Below, one piece after another: positions 1 to 8,644 of a DNA stretch of 64,000 bases (the stretch's first letter is position 1; every line of letters starts with the position of its first letter). The notes beneath the pieces were generated by a model. The model did no database searches. It was given only the letters and a program-made list of their open reading frames with translations, and was not told the DNA's origin. Source of the stretch: Xanthobacter autotrophicus (GTDB lineage Bacteria > Pseudomonadota > Alphaproteobacteria > Rhizobiales > Xanthobacteraceae). Made by a program: the position numbers and the translations under genes. The DNA lies in assembly GCF_005871085.1 (NCBI RefSeq), contig NZ_VAUP01000031.1, positions 248,001 to 312,000 on the forward strand, in the 5' to 3' direction.

Positions 1-364
1 CCTCGGCGCCGTCCATGAACAGCCGGCCGTGGTGGGGCGCGCCATAGAGGTCGAGGCCCGCCGCCCGGCCGAAGGCGGACAGGGGATGCAGGCTCGGGGT
101 ATGGATCCAGTGGGCGCCTACATCGAACGGGACGCCGAAGATGGAAGTGTCGGCGAAGGCGCGCCCGCCCACCCGGCCGGAGGCCTCGATCAGCGCATAG
201 CTGCGCCCGGCCTCGGCGATGCGGCGGGCCGCGGCGATGCCCGCCGCACCGGCACCGATGATGATGACATCGCTCTCCGACGCCTGCCCCAGGGCGGCAT
301 AGGGACCGGCAAGGGGCACCGCGGCCAGCGCGGCCCCCCGGGCGAGCAGTTTGCGGCGGTTCAT
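1..364 (-). CDS. FAD-dependent amine-oxidase-like protein, C-terminus beyond the left edge
   Basis: The first 121 residues are visible. The ATG at 364-362 opens MNRRKLLARGAAL, a twin-arginine-like export signal with a hydrophobic stretch ending near ALGQA. A classical FAD Rossmann motif follows (VIIIGAGAAGIAAARR), then an acidic residue at the end of the second strand (LIEAS) and the GRVGGRA motif typical of flavin monoamine oxidases and phytoene desaturase-like oxidoreductases. A VGAHWIH motif also fits the amine-oxidase family. By family it would oxidise an amine or similar donor, probably in the periplasm. The substrate-binding domain lies outside the window, so the substrate cannot be inferred. 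No convincing neighbour of the same strand and function is visible. Confidence 0.75.
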   Translation of the reverse strand, partial: MNRRKLLARGAALAAVPLAGPYAALGQASESDVIIIGAGAAGIAAARRIAEAGRSYALIEASGRVGGRAFADTSIFGVPFDVGAHWIHTPSLHPLSAFGRAAGLDLYGAPHHGRLFMDGAE

Positions 365-512
365 CACGATGGTCCGGCCTTGTCCGTCTCGGACGTGACC
401 ATAGGGCCGGATCGGTCCCGGTTGAACCGGCCTGATGGGCACGACCGTCACATGATCGCGCACGGCAGGGCGCGCGGGAACGGGGGAACGGGGGCGCGCG
501 CGGCAGGGGGGC

Positions 513-1439
513 TCAGTTCCGCCGGTTCGCCACGAACAAGGCGGCCTCGGCCAGCACCGCGCCGCGCGCGCCGAAGGGGGCGAGGGCGGCGGCGGCATCC
601 GCCACCAGCCGGTCGAGCAGGGTGCGGGCGGCCGACAGGCCGAGACGGGAGACCAGGGTCGCCTTGCCGGCGGCGGCGTCCTTGCCCACCTTCTTGCCCA
701 CCTCCTCGGCGGTGCCCTCCACGTCGAGGATGTCGTCGGCGATCTGGAAGGCGGCGCCCAGCGCCCGGCCGTAGGCCAGGAGCGCCGCGCGCTCGTCCGC
801 CGTGGCACCGCCCAAAAGCGCGCCGGCCTCCACGGAGACCGCCAGAAGCGCGCCGGTCTTCATGGCCTGGAGGTCGCGGATGGCGTCTTCCGCAAGGGCA
901 AGGGGGGCGCCGCCGGAGAAGCGACCCTCGGCGGTGAGGTCCAGCATCTGCCCGCCCACCATGCCGCCGATGCCCGCCGCCCGCGCCAGCGCCCGTACCA
1001 AAGCGATGCGCACGGCGGCATCGGGATGGGCGTCCTCCCCCGCCAGCAGGTCGAAGGCGAGGGTGAGCAGGCCGTCGCCGGCGAGAATGGCGGTAGCCTC
1101 GTCATAGGCCCGGTGCACGGTGGGCCGGCCCCGGCGCAGATCATCGTCGTCCATGGCCGGCAGGTCGTCATGGACCAGGGAATAGCAATGGATGCACTCG
1201 ATCGCGGTGGCCGCCGTCACCGCCTGATCGGCCGGGATGCCGAACAAAGCGGCGCTTTCGATCACCAGAAAGGGCCGCAGCCTTTTGCCGCCGCCGAGCG
1301 CGCCGTGGCGCATGGCGGCCATCAGCCGCTCGGGCCGCAGCCGCTCGCCGGGCAGCGCGGCGTCGGCGAGGGCGAGGGCCAGGCGGGTCTCGGTGGCCGT
1401 GGCGGAGGCGTCGAGCCGGTCCTTGAGGGAAAGGGTCAC
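513..1439 (-). CDS. ispA: Short-chain polyprenyl diphosphate synthase (farnesyl/geranylgeranyl type)
   Basis: This 308-residue cytosolic trans-prenyltransferase condenses IPP with allylic diphosphates to make farnesyl or geranylgeranyl diphosphate. The first aspartate-rich motif is DDLPAMD at residues 91-97, without the two-residue insertion of long-chain enzymes, and the second is DDILD at 235-239. The GGKRLRP substrate-binding motif is at about 50-56. The GTG at 1439 is preferred because AAGGTGA lies about 8 nt upstream. An in-frame ATG further upstream (1577) would add 46 residues of low family likeness that run into the mtgA leader. Length is normal. It is divergent from mtgA. Exact chain length (C15 versus C20) cannot be decided from sequence alone. 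Confidence 0.9.
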   Translation of the reverse strand: MTLSLKDRLDASATATETRLALALADAALPGERLRPERLMAAMRHGALGGGKRLRPFLVIESAALFGIPADQAVTAATAIECIHCYSLVHDDLPAMDDDDLRRGRPTVHRAYDEATAILAGDGLLTLAFDLLAGEDAHPDAAVRIALVRALARAAGIGGMVGGQMLDLTAEGRFSGGAPLALAEDAIRDLQAMKTGALLAVSVEAGALLGGATADERAALLAYGRALGAAFQIADDILDVEGTAEEVGKKVGKDAAAGKATLVSRLGLSAARTLLDRLVADAAAALAPFGARGAVLAEAALFVANRRN

Positions 1440-1615
1440 GATCGGGTCACCTTGGGCAAACGGGCCAAGACCAGCGGGCCGAGACCTGCGGGCCACAAAC
1501 GGGGCGGGAGGGAACGCCCAGGCCGGGCGCGCCGTTGACGGGGGCCACCGGGTGCCCCAACCAGAAGGCCGGGTCAAGCCGATTGGCCGCGCCCGGCGGG
1601 CGAGGGAGGATTTTG

Positions 1616-2287
1616 ATGGTCGCTCTGGTGCTGCGCGTGCTGCTGGCTCTCGCCGCCATCCCGCTGGTCCTGTCCCTCGCCTACAACGTGGTCAATCCGG
1701 TCTCCGCCCTCATGCTGCTGCGATGGGTTCAGGGCGAGCGGGTGGAGCGGGTCTGGACCCCCATCGAGCAGATGTCCCCGGTGCTGGTGCGCACCGTCAT
1801 CGCCTCGGAGGATGCGAGCTTCTGCAGCCATTGGGGCGTCGATCTCGACGAGATGCGCGCCGCCATCGACAAGGCGGACGAGCTGGAGGATGCGCGCGGC
1901 GCCTCCACCATTCCCATGCAGATCGCCAAGAACCTGTTTTTGTGGCCGGGGCGGGCGCTGATCCGCAAGGCGTTCGAGATCCCGCTCGCTCTGTGGCTGG
2001 ACCTGGTGGTGAGCAAAAGGAGGCTGATCGAGATCTATCTCAACATCGCCGAATGGGGGCCGAACGGGGAGTTCGGGGTGGAGGCGGGGGCGCGCCGGGC
2101 CTTCGGCATTCCGGCGGCGCGGGTGGATGCGCGGCAGGCGGCCCTGCTGGCGGTGACGCTGCCCAACCCCCGAAGGCGCAATGCGGGCAATCCCTCCCCC
2201 GGGCTCGAGCGTCTCGCCGCCCGGCTCCAGGCACGGGTGCCCCGGGAGGGGCCCGAGTTGACGGCCTGCCTCGGGCCGCTGCGTTAG
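1616..2287 (+). CDS. mtgA: Monofunctional biosynthetic peptidoglycan transglycosylase
   Basis: This 223-residue GT51 glycosyltransferase polymerises lipid II into glycan strands at the inner membrane. It has an N-terminal membrane anchor (about residues 3-25), the catalytic EDASF motif at 65-69, a STIPMQIAKNLFL block corresponding to the family's STITQQ-KNLFL, and the RRLIEIYLNIAEWG block. There is no transpeptidase domain, which fits MtgA rather than a class A PBP. The ATG at 1616 has a strong GGGAGGA Shine-Dalgarno at 1604-1610. Pro-Met replaces the usual Thr-Gln in the STITQ motif, a minor deviation. Confidence 0.92.
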   Translation: MVALVLRVLLALAAIPLVLSLAYNVVNPVSALMLLRWVQGERVERVWTPIEQMSPVLVRTVIASEDASFCSHWGVDLDEMRAAIDKADELEDARGASTIPMQIAKNLFLWPGRALIRKAFEIPLALWLDLVVSKRRLIEIYLNIAEWGPNGEFGVEAGARRAFGIPAARVDARQAALLAVTLPNPRRRNAGNPSPGLERLAARLQARVPREGPELTACLGPLR

Positions 2288-2312
2288 GGTTGCGGAATAC
2301 GACGAACCGCTC

Positions 2313-2366
2313 GATTGTGCCGCCCGCAAGCGCCAACGTTCTTGATTGTGCCGCCCGCAAGCGCCA
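2313..2366. repeat. Two-copy 23-bp direct repeat between mtgA and yciB
   Basis: GATTGTGCCGCCCGCAAGCG plus CCA occurs at 2313-2335 and again, identically, at 2344-2366, separated by 8 bp (period 31). It lies wholly between the mtgA stop and the next start. Two copies with one spacer are far too few for a CRISPR. It looks like a local slip duplication or a paired protein-binding site. Confidence 0.7.
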
Positions 2367-2421
2367 CATGGGAGCGCGTGGCGTCGGTGAACCGGCGCGC
2401 CTTCCTCCCACCGGCCCGGTC

Positions 2422-3009
2422 ATGACGCACTCCACCGCCCCCGCCCGCCCCAAGATGAGCCCCTGGCTCAAGATCGGCCTCGAAATCGGTCCCCTGGTGC
2501 TGTTCTTTGTCGTCAACGGCTACGGCGGCATCTATGTGGCTACCGGCGCGTTCATGGTGGCAACGCTGGCGGCGCTGGCCGCCATGTGGGTGCTGGCGCG
2601 GCGCATCGCGGTGATGCCGCTGGTGTCGGCGCTGGTGGTGATGGTGTTCGGCGGCCTCACCCTGTGGCTCCAGGACGACCATTTCATCAAGCTCAAGCCC
2701 ACCATGGTGAATGCCCTGTTCGGCGTTCTGCTCCTGGGTGGCCTCTACTTCAAGAAGCCGCTGCTGCCCTATGTCTTCGACGGCATGGTGAAGCTGACCG
2801 ACGAGGGCTGGCGGGTCCTCACCATCCGCTGGGGCGTGTTCTTTCTCGTGATGGCGGTGCTGAACGAGATCGTGTGGCGCACCGTCTCCACCGACACCTG
2901 GGTCGCCTTCAAGACCTTCGGCTACCTCCCGCTCACCTTCGCCTTCGCCATGGCCCAAGCCCCGCTGATGGCGCGCCATGAGCTGAAGGACGCCCCGCAG
3001 GAGGGTTGA
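2422..3009 (+). CDS. yciB: Septation protein A / YciB-type inner-membrane protein
   Basis: A 195-residue polytopic inner-membrane protein with about five hydrophobic segments. Family signature stretches include an early LEIGPLVLFFVVN helix, GGLTLWLQDDHFIKLKPT and a C-terminal NEIVWR segment. The family is needed for normal septation and envelope synthesis in some Gram-negatives, but its biochemistry is unclear. The start at 2422 follows a weak ribosome site. A second in-frame ATG at 2455 would still keep all helices and is a possible alternative. It is followed by an independent promoter for the next gene. Confidence 0.85.
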   Translation: MTHSTAPARPKMSPWLKIGLEIGPLVLFFVVNGYGGIYVATGAFMVATLAALAAMWVLARRIAVMPLVSALVVMVFGGLTLWLQDDHFIKLKPTMVNALFGVLLLGGLYFKKPLLPYVFDGMVKLTDEGWRVLTIRWGVFFLVMAVLNEIVWRTVSTDTWVAFKTFGYLPLTFAFAMAQAPLMARHELKDAPQEG

Positions 3010-3056
3010 TGCGCCGCCTCCCGCTGTCGTTCGCTGATTTTACAGGCTCCGGCCGG

Positions 3057-3085
3057 TTGACTGCGGCCGTGCACATCCGCATAAG
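3057..3085 (+). promoter_or_regulatory. Candidate sigma-70 promoter of the Rrf2 regulator
   Basis: TTGACT at 3057-3062 and CATAAG at 3080-3085 are separated by 17 bp and end 18 bp upstream of the ATG at 3104. Spacing and hexamers fit a housekeeping promoter. The short leader would leave little room for other control. Confidence 0.5.
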
Positions 3086-3103
3086 CCCGAAAGAGGGCGC
3101 AGA

Positions 3104-3550
3104 ATGCTGACGAAAAAAGGAAAGTATGGTCTCAAGGCCGCGGTCCACCTGGCCCGCCTGCCGCCGGGCGGGTCGACACAGGTGGCCGATATCGCCGAGG
3201 CCAACAACATCCCGAAGAAGTTCCTCGACGTCATCCTTGGCGAACTGCGCAACGCCGGCTTCCTGTCCTCCAAGAAGGGCAAGCTCGGCGGCTACCGCCT
3301 CGCCAAGGCGCCGGAGGACATCGTGGTGGGCGAGATGATCCGCGCCCTCGACGGGCCGCTGGCGCCCTTCCCCTGCGCCAGCCGCAACGCCTACGAGCCG
3401 TGCGAGGATTGCGACGTGGCCACCTGCGAGGTGCGCCTGCTCATGGTGCAGGTGCGCGACGCCATCGGCACCGTGCTCGACACCTACACCCTCGCCGAGA
3501 TGCGCGACCTCTCGCGGGAAGCTTTGTCCTCCTTCGTGGACTATATCTGA
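3104..3550 (+). CDS. Rrf2-family transcriptional regulator with an Fe-S type cysteine cluster
   Basis: 148 residues. The N-terminal winged helix (residues 1-75, starting MLTKKGKYGLKAAVHLA and including KKFLDVILGELRNAGFLSSKKG) is typical of Rrf2 regulators such as IscR, RirA and NsrR. Four cysteines at 91, 100, 103 and 108 in the C-terminal loop could ligate an iron-sulphur cluster, so it probably senses iron, NO, redox state or cysteine. It is not adjacent to isc/suf or iron genes, so its target is unknown. The efflux operon converges on it from downstream. Confidence 0.85.
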   Translation: MLTKKGKYGLKAAVHLARLPPGGSTQVADIAEANNIPKKFLDVILGELRNAGFLSSKKGKLGGYRLAKAPEDIVVGEMIRALDGPLAPFPCASRNAYEPCEDCDVATCEVRLLMVQVRDAIGTVLDTYTLAEMRDLSREALSSFVDYI

Positions 3551-3587
3551 GCCGGGCGGCGGCCCCTGTCTTCGGCCAGCGCCGGCC

Positions 3588-4757
3588 TCATTGCTGGGCG
3601 GCCAGGAAGGTGCGGAAACGCACCAGCGCCACGGCGAAGAACAGCACGCCCATGCCGAAGGTGGCCGCAAAGCGCGGCCACACCGTCTCGAGCCCCGCCC
3701 CCCGATAGAGGATGGCCTGGGCGAAGGCCACGAACTGGGTTGAGGGCGAGGCCTGCATCGCCACCTGCAGCCATTGCGGCATGCTTTCGAGCGGCGTGAA
3801 GCCGCCGGACAGCATGTTCATGGGCAGCACGGTGAGGAAGAACAACAGCCCGAACTGCGGCATGGACCCCGCCAGGGTGCCGAGGAAGATGCCGAGCGAG
3901 GCGGTGAAGAACAGGTAGAGCGCCGTGCCCGCGAGGAACAGCGGGATGGAGCCGGCGATCCCCATGCCGAGCCCCCATTTCAGCACCACCACGATGCTGA
4001 AGGCGGAGCCGGCGAGGATGACCGCGCCGTTGGCGAGGATCTTGGCCAGCATGATCTCGGACGGGTGCACCGGCAGCACGAGAAGGTGCTCCAGCGTGCC
4101 GTGCTCGCGCTCTCGGATCAGGGCGGCGCCGGCCAGCAGCACCGAGAGCATGGTGATGTTGGTGATGAGCCCCATGGTGCCGGTGAACCAGGAGGATTCC
4201 AGTCCCTGGTTGAAGGCGATGCGGACCTGAAGCTCCACCGGGCTCGCCACCCCCTCCGAATGCCGCAGCACGAAGCGGTTCACCTCCTCCTGGAAGATGG
4301 CGGAGATGTCGTTGGCGCCGAGGCCCGCCTGCATCAGGGACGTGGCGTCGATGAGAAGCTGCACCGAAGGCGCGCGGCCGGCCAGAACGTCCGACTGCAA
4401 GTCCGGCGGAAAGTTGATGACGAAGGTGTAGCGGGCCGCATCCATGCCCGGATCCACCTGCTGCGGGGCGAGCGGCACCGGCCGCTGGAAGCGCGGCGGC
4501 AGCAGGGCGTCGAGGATGGCGTTGGAGAGGGCGGAATTGTCCTCGTCCACGACGCCTACCGTGGCGCGGTTCAGGTCGTGCTTCATGCCGTTGGCCTGGA
4601 GCACGATGGCGAGGGTGAAGGCATAGGCCACCAGCACCAGCAGCGAGCGGTCGCGCCACAGGCTGATGAGCTCCTTCACCGCCAGCTCGCGCACATTGCC
4701 GAGGAAGGCGAGCCAGCGGGGAGGAGCCTTGGCAAGGGGAGGGGAGGGCGCGACCAT
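3588..4757 (-). CDS. ABC-2 type permease, YhhJ-like
   Basis: A 389-residue membrane subunit of an exporter. An N-terminal helix near residues 25-55 (ending VLQANGMKHDLNRA) is followed by a large extracytoplasmic domain to about 190, then five C-terminal helices beginning near TMGLITNITMLSVLL and including an REREHGTLEHLLVLP loop typical of ABC-2 permeases. It starts only 1 nt after the rbbA stop, so it is the third gene of an apparent operon (HlyD, RbbA-like, YhhJ-like). The same order is found in the enterobacterial yhiI-rbbA-yhhJ cluster. Substrate unknown. Confidence 0.88.
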   Translation of the reverse strand: MVAPSPPLAKAPPRWLAFLGNVRELAVKELISLWRDRSLLVLVAYAFTLAIVLQANGMKHDLNRATVGVVDEDNSALSNAILDALLPPRFQRPVPLAPQQVDPGMDAARYTFVINFPPDLQSDVLAGRAPSVQLLIDATSLMQAGLGANDISAIFQEEVNRFVLRHSEGVASPVELQVRIAFNQGLESSWFTGTMGLITNITMLSVLLAGAALIREREHGTLEHLLVLPVHPSEIMLAKILANGAVILAGSAFSIVVVLKWGLGMGIAGSIPLFLAGTALYLFFTASLGIFLGTLAGSMPQFGLLFFLTVLPMNMLSGGFTPLESMPQWLQVAMQASPSTQFVAFAQAILYRGAGLETVWPRFAATFGMGVLFFAVALVRFRTFLAAQQ

Positions 4758-4758
4758 G

Positions 4759-7494
4759 TCAGACCTCCTGCTTGCGCAGGATGAGGAAGGCCAGCGCCAG
4801 CAGCGCCGGCCAGAAGGCGGCGGTGGCGAGCACGAAGGGCAGGAGTTCGAAAAAGCCCAGCCCCTTGGTGAAGGCGCCCACGCTGATGCGCATGAAATAG
4901 GTGGTGGGGAAGAAGGTGCCCAGCACCCACGCCCCGCCCTCCAGCGTCGCCACCGGCTGCATCATGCCGGAGAACTGGGTGGCCGGCATCATGGTGCCGA
5001 TGGCGGTGCCGAACAGGGCCGCCACCTGGGTGTTGGTGAGGGTGGAGGAGACCAGGCCTATGGCGGTGGTGGCTAGCACATAGGCGAGCGCCCCCAAAGC
5101 CAGCCCGAGGAACGAGCCCTTCAGCGGCACCCCGAACAGGAACAGCGCCATCAGCACCATGACGACGAAGTTGAAGAAGGCCACCCCCGCATAGGGCAGT
5201 TGCTTGCCCAGCAGGAATTCCAGCTTGGTGACCGGCGTGACGTAGAGGTTTGTGATGGAGCCCAGCTCCTTCTCCGTCACCACCCCCAGGGCGGTGAGGA
5301 TGGCCGGGATGAAGATGAGCATGAGCGCGATGGTGGCCGGCACCATGGCGTCGAGGCTGCGGAACGACTGGTTGTAGCGGTAGCGCATCTCCAGCGTCGC
5401 CGCTGTCGACAGGGTCCGCCCCGCCTGCTGCGCCACGTCCGACAGGAACATGGCGTGGACCGCGGCCACATAGCCCTGGATGGTCTCGGCGCGGAACGGC
5501 ATGGCGCCGTCGATGGTCACCAGCACCTCGGTGGGCCGTCCGGAGCGCAGATCGGCGCCGAAATTCGGCGGCAGCTCGATGGCGAAGGCGATGGCGTTGG
5601 ATTTCAGCCGCCGGTCGAGGTCATCCGGGCTGGCCAGAGGCGGCTGCACCACGAAATAGGGCGAGTGGGCGAAGCCATCCACATAAGCCCGGCTTTCCGG
5701 CGTCTGGTCGCGATCGAGCACGGCGAAGCGCAGCTTGTCCACGTCGAGGGTGATGCCGTAGCCGAAGATGATCATGAGGAACGCCGTGCCCAGAAGGGCA
5801 AAGGCGAGCCGGACCGGATCTCGCTTCAGCTCCAGGGTCTCGCGCCAGGCATAGGCGCCGAGGCGGCGCGGGGAGAAGCCGGCGGGCTTGCCGGTGGCTC
5901 TCGGCGCCGGGGGTGGCAGCTGAGCGTCGGTCTGCGCCGCCCGGCCGCCCATCTCCATATAGGCGATGAAGGCGGCCTCCAGCGTCGCCGCCTGCTTCTC
6001 GTCCTTGAGCGCCTGCGGCGTGCCGGTGGCGATCACCTTGCCCGCATGCATGAAGGAGATGCGGTCGCAGCGCTCCGCCTCGCCCATGAAATGGGTGGAG
6101 ACGAAGATGGTGACGCCGTCCTCCCGCGACAGGCGCTGAAGATGGTCCCAGAAATTGTCGCGGGCCACCGGGTCCACGCCCGAGGTCGGCTCGTCGAGGA
6201 TCAGCACTTCCGGCTCGTGCAGCACCGCCACCGCCAGCGACAGGCGCTGGCGCACGCCCAGGGGCAGGCCGTCGGCAAGGGCGTCGAGGTGGCTGGCAAG
6301 GTCGAAGGCGCGCACCAGCTCGGCGATGCGCCGGTGTGCGTCTTCTTCCGGCAGGGAGAACAGATGCGCGTGCAGGTCGAGGTTCTGGCGGACCGTGAGT
6401 TCGCCATAAAGCGAGAAGGCCTGGCTCATATAGCCCACGCGCCGGCGGGTCTCGATGTCGCTGGGGTCCACCTGGACGCCGAACAGCAGCGCCTCGCCGG
6501 AGGAAGCAGGCAACAGACCGGTGAGCATCTTCATGGTGGTGGACTTGCCGCAGCCGTTGGAGCCGAGGAAGCCGAAGATCTCGCCCTTGCGGATCTTGAA
6601 GCTCACATGGTCCACCGCGACGAAATCCCCGAACTGCCGGGTGAGGCCGCGCGATTCGATGGCGATGGGCGCGTCGGCGGCGATGGCCTCGATGTGCTCC
6701 GTGCCGTCGCCGTCGCCGCGCTGGCCTTCCGGCAAGAGCGAGATGAAGGCGCGCTCCAGGTTCGGCTGGCCGGTGCGGGCCAGCAGCTCCGCGGGGCTAC
6801 CGTCGGCGAGGATGCGGCCGGCATCCACCATCACCACGCGCTCGAAGCGCGCCGCCTCCTCCATGTCGGCGGTGGCGACCAGCAGGGTCAGGCCCGGGCG
6901 GGCGGCGCGGATGGTCTCGATGAAATCCCAGAACTGGCGGCGCGAGAGAGGATCGACGCCGGTGGTGGGCTCGTCCAGCAGCAGCAGGTCGGGGTCGTGG
7001 ACCAGCGCGCAGCACAGGCCCAGCTTCTGCTTCATGCCGCCGGACAATTTGCGCATGAGCCGGTCGGCGAAGGGGTCAAGGCCGGTGGCGGCGAGCAAAG
7101 GTGCCACCCGGGCGCCCTTGGCGCCGGCCTCCTCGCCGAACAGGCGGGCGAAGAAGGCGATGTTCTCGGCCACCGTGAGGTTGGGATAGAGGTTGCGCCC
7201 CAGCCCTTGCGGCATGAAGGCGATGCGCGGCTGGGTCGCCTCGCGGGCGCGCCTGTCGGAGAAGTCCGCGCCCAGCACCTCCACCTTGCCCTGCTGGATG
7301 CGCTTGGCCCCGGCGATGAGGCCCAACAGGGTGGACTTGCCCACCCCGTCCGGTCCCACCAGGGCCACGGAGGCGCCTTCCGCGATGGTGAGGTCGAGCC
7401 CGTCCACCGCGAGGGTGCGGCCATAAAGATGGCGGATGCCTGCGAGATGCAAGGCAGCACCCGCCATCACCTCGCGCACCGGCTCCTCGCTCAC
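4759..7494 (-). CDS. rbbA: RbbA-like ABC transporter: two ATPase domains fused to a permease
   Basis: 911 residues, the same length as enterobacterial RbbA/YhiH. Domain order is nucleotide-binding domain 1 (about 12-235, Walker A GPDGVGKST, signature LSGGMKQK, Walker B LLLLDEPTTG), nucleotide-binding domain 2 (about 270-510, Walker A GSNGCGKST, Walker B VLILDEPTSG), then an ABC-2 permease domain (about 540-911). In domain 2 the signature is LPLGVRQR rather than LSGG, so its ATP site may be asymmetric. The GTG start at 7494 overlaps the stop of the HlyD gene (GTGA), implying translational coupling; the ATG at 7467 is an alternative. With the permease downstream it would form a heteromeric exporter. 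A ribosome-associated role was described for E. coli RbbA; here transport is the safer call. Confidence 0.88.
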   Translation of the reverse strand: MSEEPVREVMAGAALHLAGIRHLYGRTLAVDGLDLTIAEGASVALVGPDGVGKSTLLGLIAGAKRIQQGKVEVLGADFSDRRAREATQPRIAFMPQGLGRNLYPNLTVAENIAFFARLFGEEAGAKGARVAPLLAATGLDPFADRLMRKLSGGMKQKLGLCCALVHDPDLLLLDEPTTGVDPLSRRQFWDFIETIRAARPGLTLLVATADMEEAARFERVVMVDAGRILADGSPAELLARTGQPNLERAFISLLPEGQRGDGDGTEHIEAIAADAPIAIESRGLTRQFGDFVAVDHVSFKIRKGEIFGFLGSNGCGKSTTMKMLTGLLPASSGEALLFGVQVDPSDIETRRRVGYMSQAFSLYGELTVRQNLDLHAHLFSLPEEDAHRRIAELVRAFDLASHLDALADGLPLGVRQRLSLAVAVLHEPEVLILDEPTSGVDPVARDNFWDHLQRLSREDGVTIFVSTHFMGEAERCDRISFMHAGKVIATGTPQALKDEKQAATLEAAFIAYMEMGGRAAQTDAQLPPPAPRATGKPAGFSPRRLGAYAWRETLELKRDPVRLAFALLGTAFLMIIFGYGITLDVDKLRFAVLDRDQTPESRAYVDGFAHSPYFVVQPPLASPDDLDRRLKSNAIAFAIELPPNFGADLRSGRPTEVLVTIDGAMPFRAETIQGYVAAVHAMFLSDVAQQAGRTLSTAATLEMRYRYNQSFRSLDAMVPATIALMLIFIPAILTALGVVTEKELGSITNLYVTPVTKLEFLLGKQLPYAGVAFFNFVVMVLMALFLFGVPLKGSFLGLALGALAYVLATTAIGLVSSTLTNTQVAALFGTAIGTMMPATQFSGMMQPVATLEGGAWVLGTFFPTTYFMRISVGAFTKGLGFFELLPFVLATAAFWPALLALAFLILRKQEV

Positions 7495-8486
7495 TGGGCA
7501 GCCTCGGTCACGAGGTCGGACTGGAGCCAGGAGGGCCACTGGGCCTTGGGATCCATCCGCACGTAGCCGACGCCGGTCACGCCGGTCTTCACCTGCTCCA
7601 GGTATTTTTCCACCAGCGGGCGGGCCACGCGCAGCTTCACGCGGAACATCATGCGGTCGCGCTCGCGCTGGGTTTCCACCTGCTTGGGGGTGAACTGCGC
7701 CCGCGCCGACACGAACGAGACGGCGGCCGGGACGGCGCGGTCGGGCAGGGGCTCCAGCAGCAGGCGCGCCTCGGCGCCGAGGGTGATGGCGCCGGCGTCC
7801 GAGGCGGGCAGGAAGATGGTCATGTAGACATCGGAGAGGTCGATGAAGGTGAGCACCTTGCCGCCCGCGCCCAGCACCTCGCCGGGCTCGGCGAGACGGT
7901 AGATGACGCGGCCGGACTTCGGCGCCGTGAGGGTGCCGTCCTCCACCATGCGGGTCAGGCGCTCCACCTCCGCCTCGGCGGCGCGGATGGCGGATTCGCT
8001 GGCCGCAAGGCTGCTCTGCGCGGCGGCCAGCGCCGCCTGCGCGGTGAGCTTGGTGGTGCGGTATTGATCCACCTTCTGCTCGGTGGCAAAGCCCTTGGTG
8101 ACGAGGGTCTCCTGCCGCTCCAGCTCCTTGGCGGCGAGGTCCAGCTCGCCCTTGCGCTGCTCCACCACATGGGTGGCGGTATCGCGGGACTGGCGGGCCT
8201 GGCTCGCCTGCGCCTCGGCGGTGCGCAGGGCGGCGGCGGTCTCCGCCACATCCATATGGGCCACCACCTGGCCCTGGTGAACGAAGTCGCCCTCCTCCGC
8301 GAGCACGTCGAGCACCCGGCCGGCGGCCTTGGTGGCCACGTCCACCTGCGTCGCCTCGATGCGGCCGTTGCCATAGGCGAAGCCCGGCGGCAGGGCGCGG
8401 CTGCGGCTCGCCATGTACCAGGCGCCCGCTCCGCCTGCGCCGACGACGGCAAGGAGAGCCAGCAGGATGACAAGCGTGCGCTTCAT
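7491..8486 (-). CDS. HlyD/EmrA-family membrane fusion protein, YhiI-like
   Basis: A 331-residue periplasmic adaptor. One N-terminal membrane anchor (residues 4-24), a lipoyl half-motif (ATKAAGRVLDVLAEEGDFVHQG), a coiled-coil hairpin (about 85-180), then the second lipoyl half (TAPKSGRVIYRLAEPGEVLGAGG) and beta-barrel. It is first in the operon with the RbbA-like and YhhJ-like genes and would connect their inner-membrane complex to an outer-membrane channel. The ATG at 8486 is chosen over a start 28 codons upstream because the hydrophobic anchor follows directly and AAAGGTG lies upstream. Confidence 0.9.
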   Translation of the reverse strand: MKRTLVILLALLAVVGAGGAGAWYMASRSRALPPGFAYGNGRIEATQVDVATKAAGRVLDVLAEEGDFVHQGQVVAHMDVAETAAALRTAEAQASQARQSRDTATHVVEQRKGELDLAAKELERQETLVTKGFATEQKVDQYRTTKLTAQAALAAAQSSLAASESAIRAAEAEVERLTRMVEDGTLTAPKSGRVIYRLAEPGEVLGAGGKVLTFIDLSDVYMTIFLPASDAGAITLGAEARLLLEPLPDRAVPAAVSFVSARAQFTPKQVETQRERDRMMFRVKLRVARPLVEKYLEQVKTGVTGVGYVRMDPKAQWPSWLQSDLVTEAAQ

Positions 8487-8630
8487 GAAAGGACACCTTT
8501 TCGGCGTGCAGACGCGCCCGCGGAAGGTCCTGCGGAAAGGTGCCGGCAAGGGGATGCAACGGCAGGCCACTCCCGCGGGGCTTCGGGGCGGACTTGAAGA
8601 TACAACGTACGGCGGTGCAGCAATACGGCG

Positions 8631-8644
8631 TTGATCAAGGTCAA
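8631..8644. promoter_or_regulatory. FNR/FixK-like box, one mismatch
   Basis: TTGATCAAGGTCAA matches TTGAT-N4-ATCAA except for one base. It lies about 145 bp upstream of the HlyD start and overlaps the stop codon of the DUF72 gene, so the match could be chance. An operator position for the efflux operon is possible but unproven. Confidence 0.3.

Noticed and set aside
2313-2366. CRISPR-like repeat-spacer
   Set aside because: Only two repeats with an 8-bp spacer and no cas genes.
1237-3009. A 590-codon frame that would fuse sequence upstream to the YciB-like protein
   Set aside because: Only its last 195 codons match a family; the rest overlaps ispA and mtgA in other frames. The start at 2422 was used instead.
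5200-7566. A 788-codon plus-strand open frame
   Set aside because: It is antisense to the RbbA-like gene, His/Gly/Arg-rich and without motifs; a high-GC shadow frame.
4759-8559. RbbA-like frame extended to 1266 codons
   Set aside because: The first 355 codons overlap the HlyD gene in another frame and lack homology; the coupled GTG at 7494 is the sensible start.
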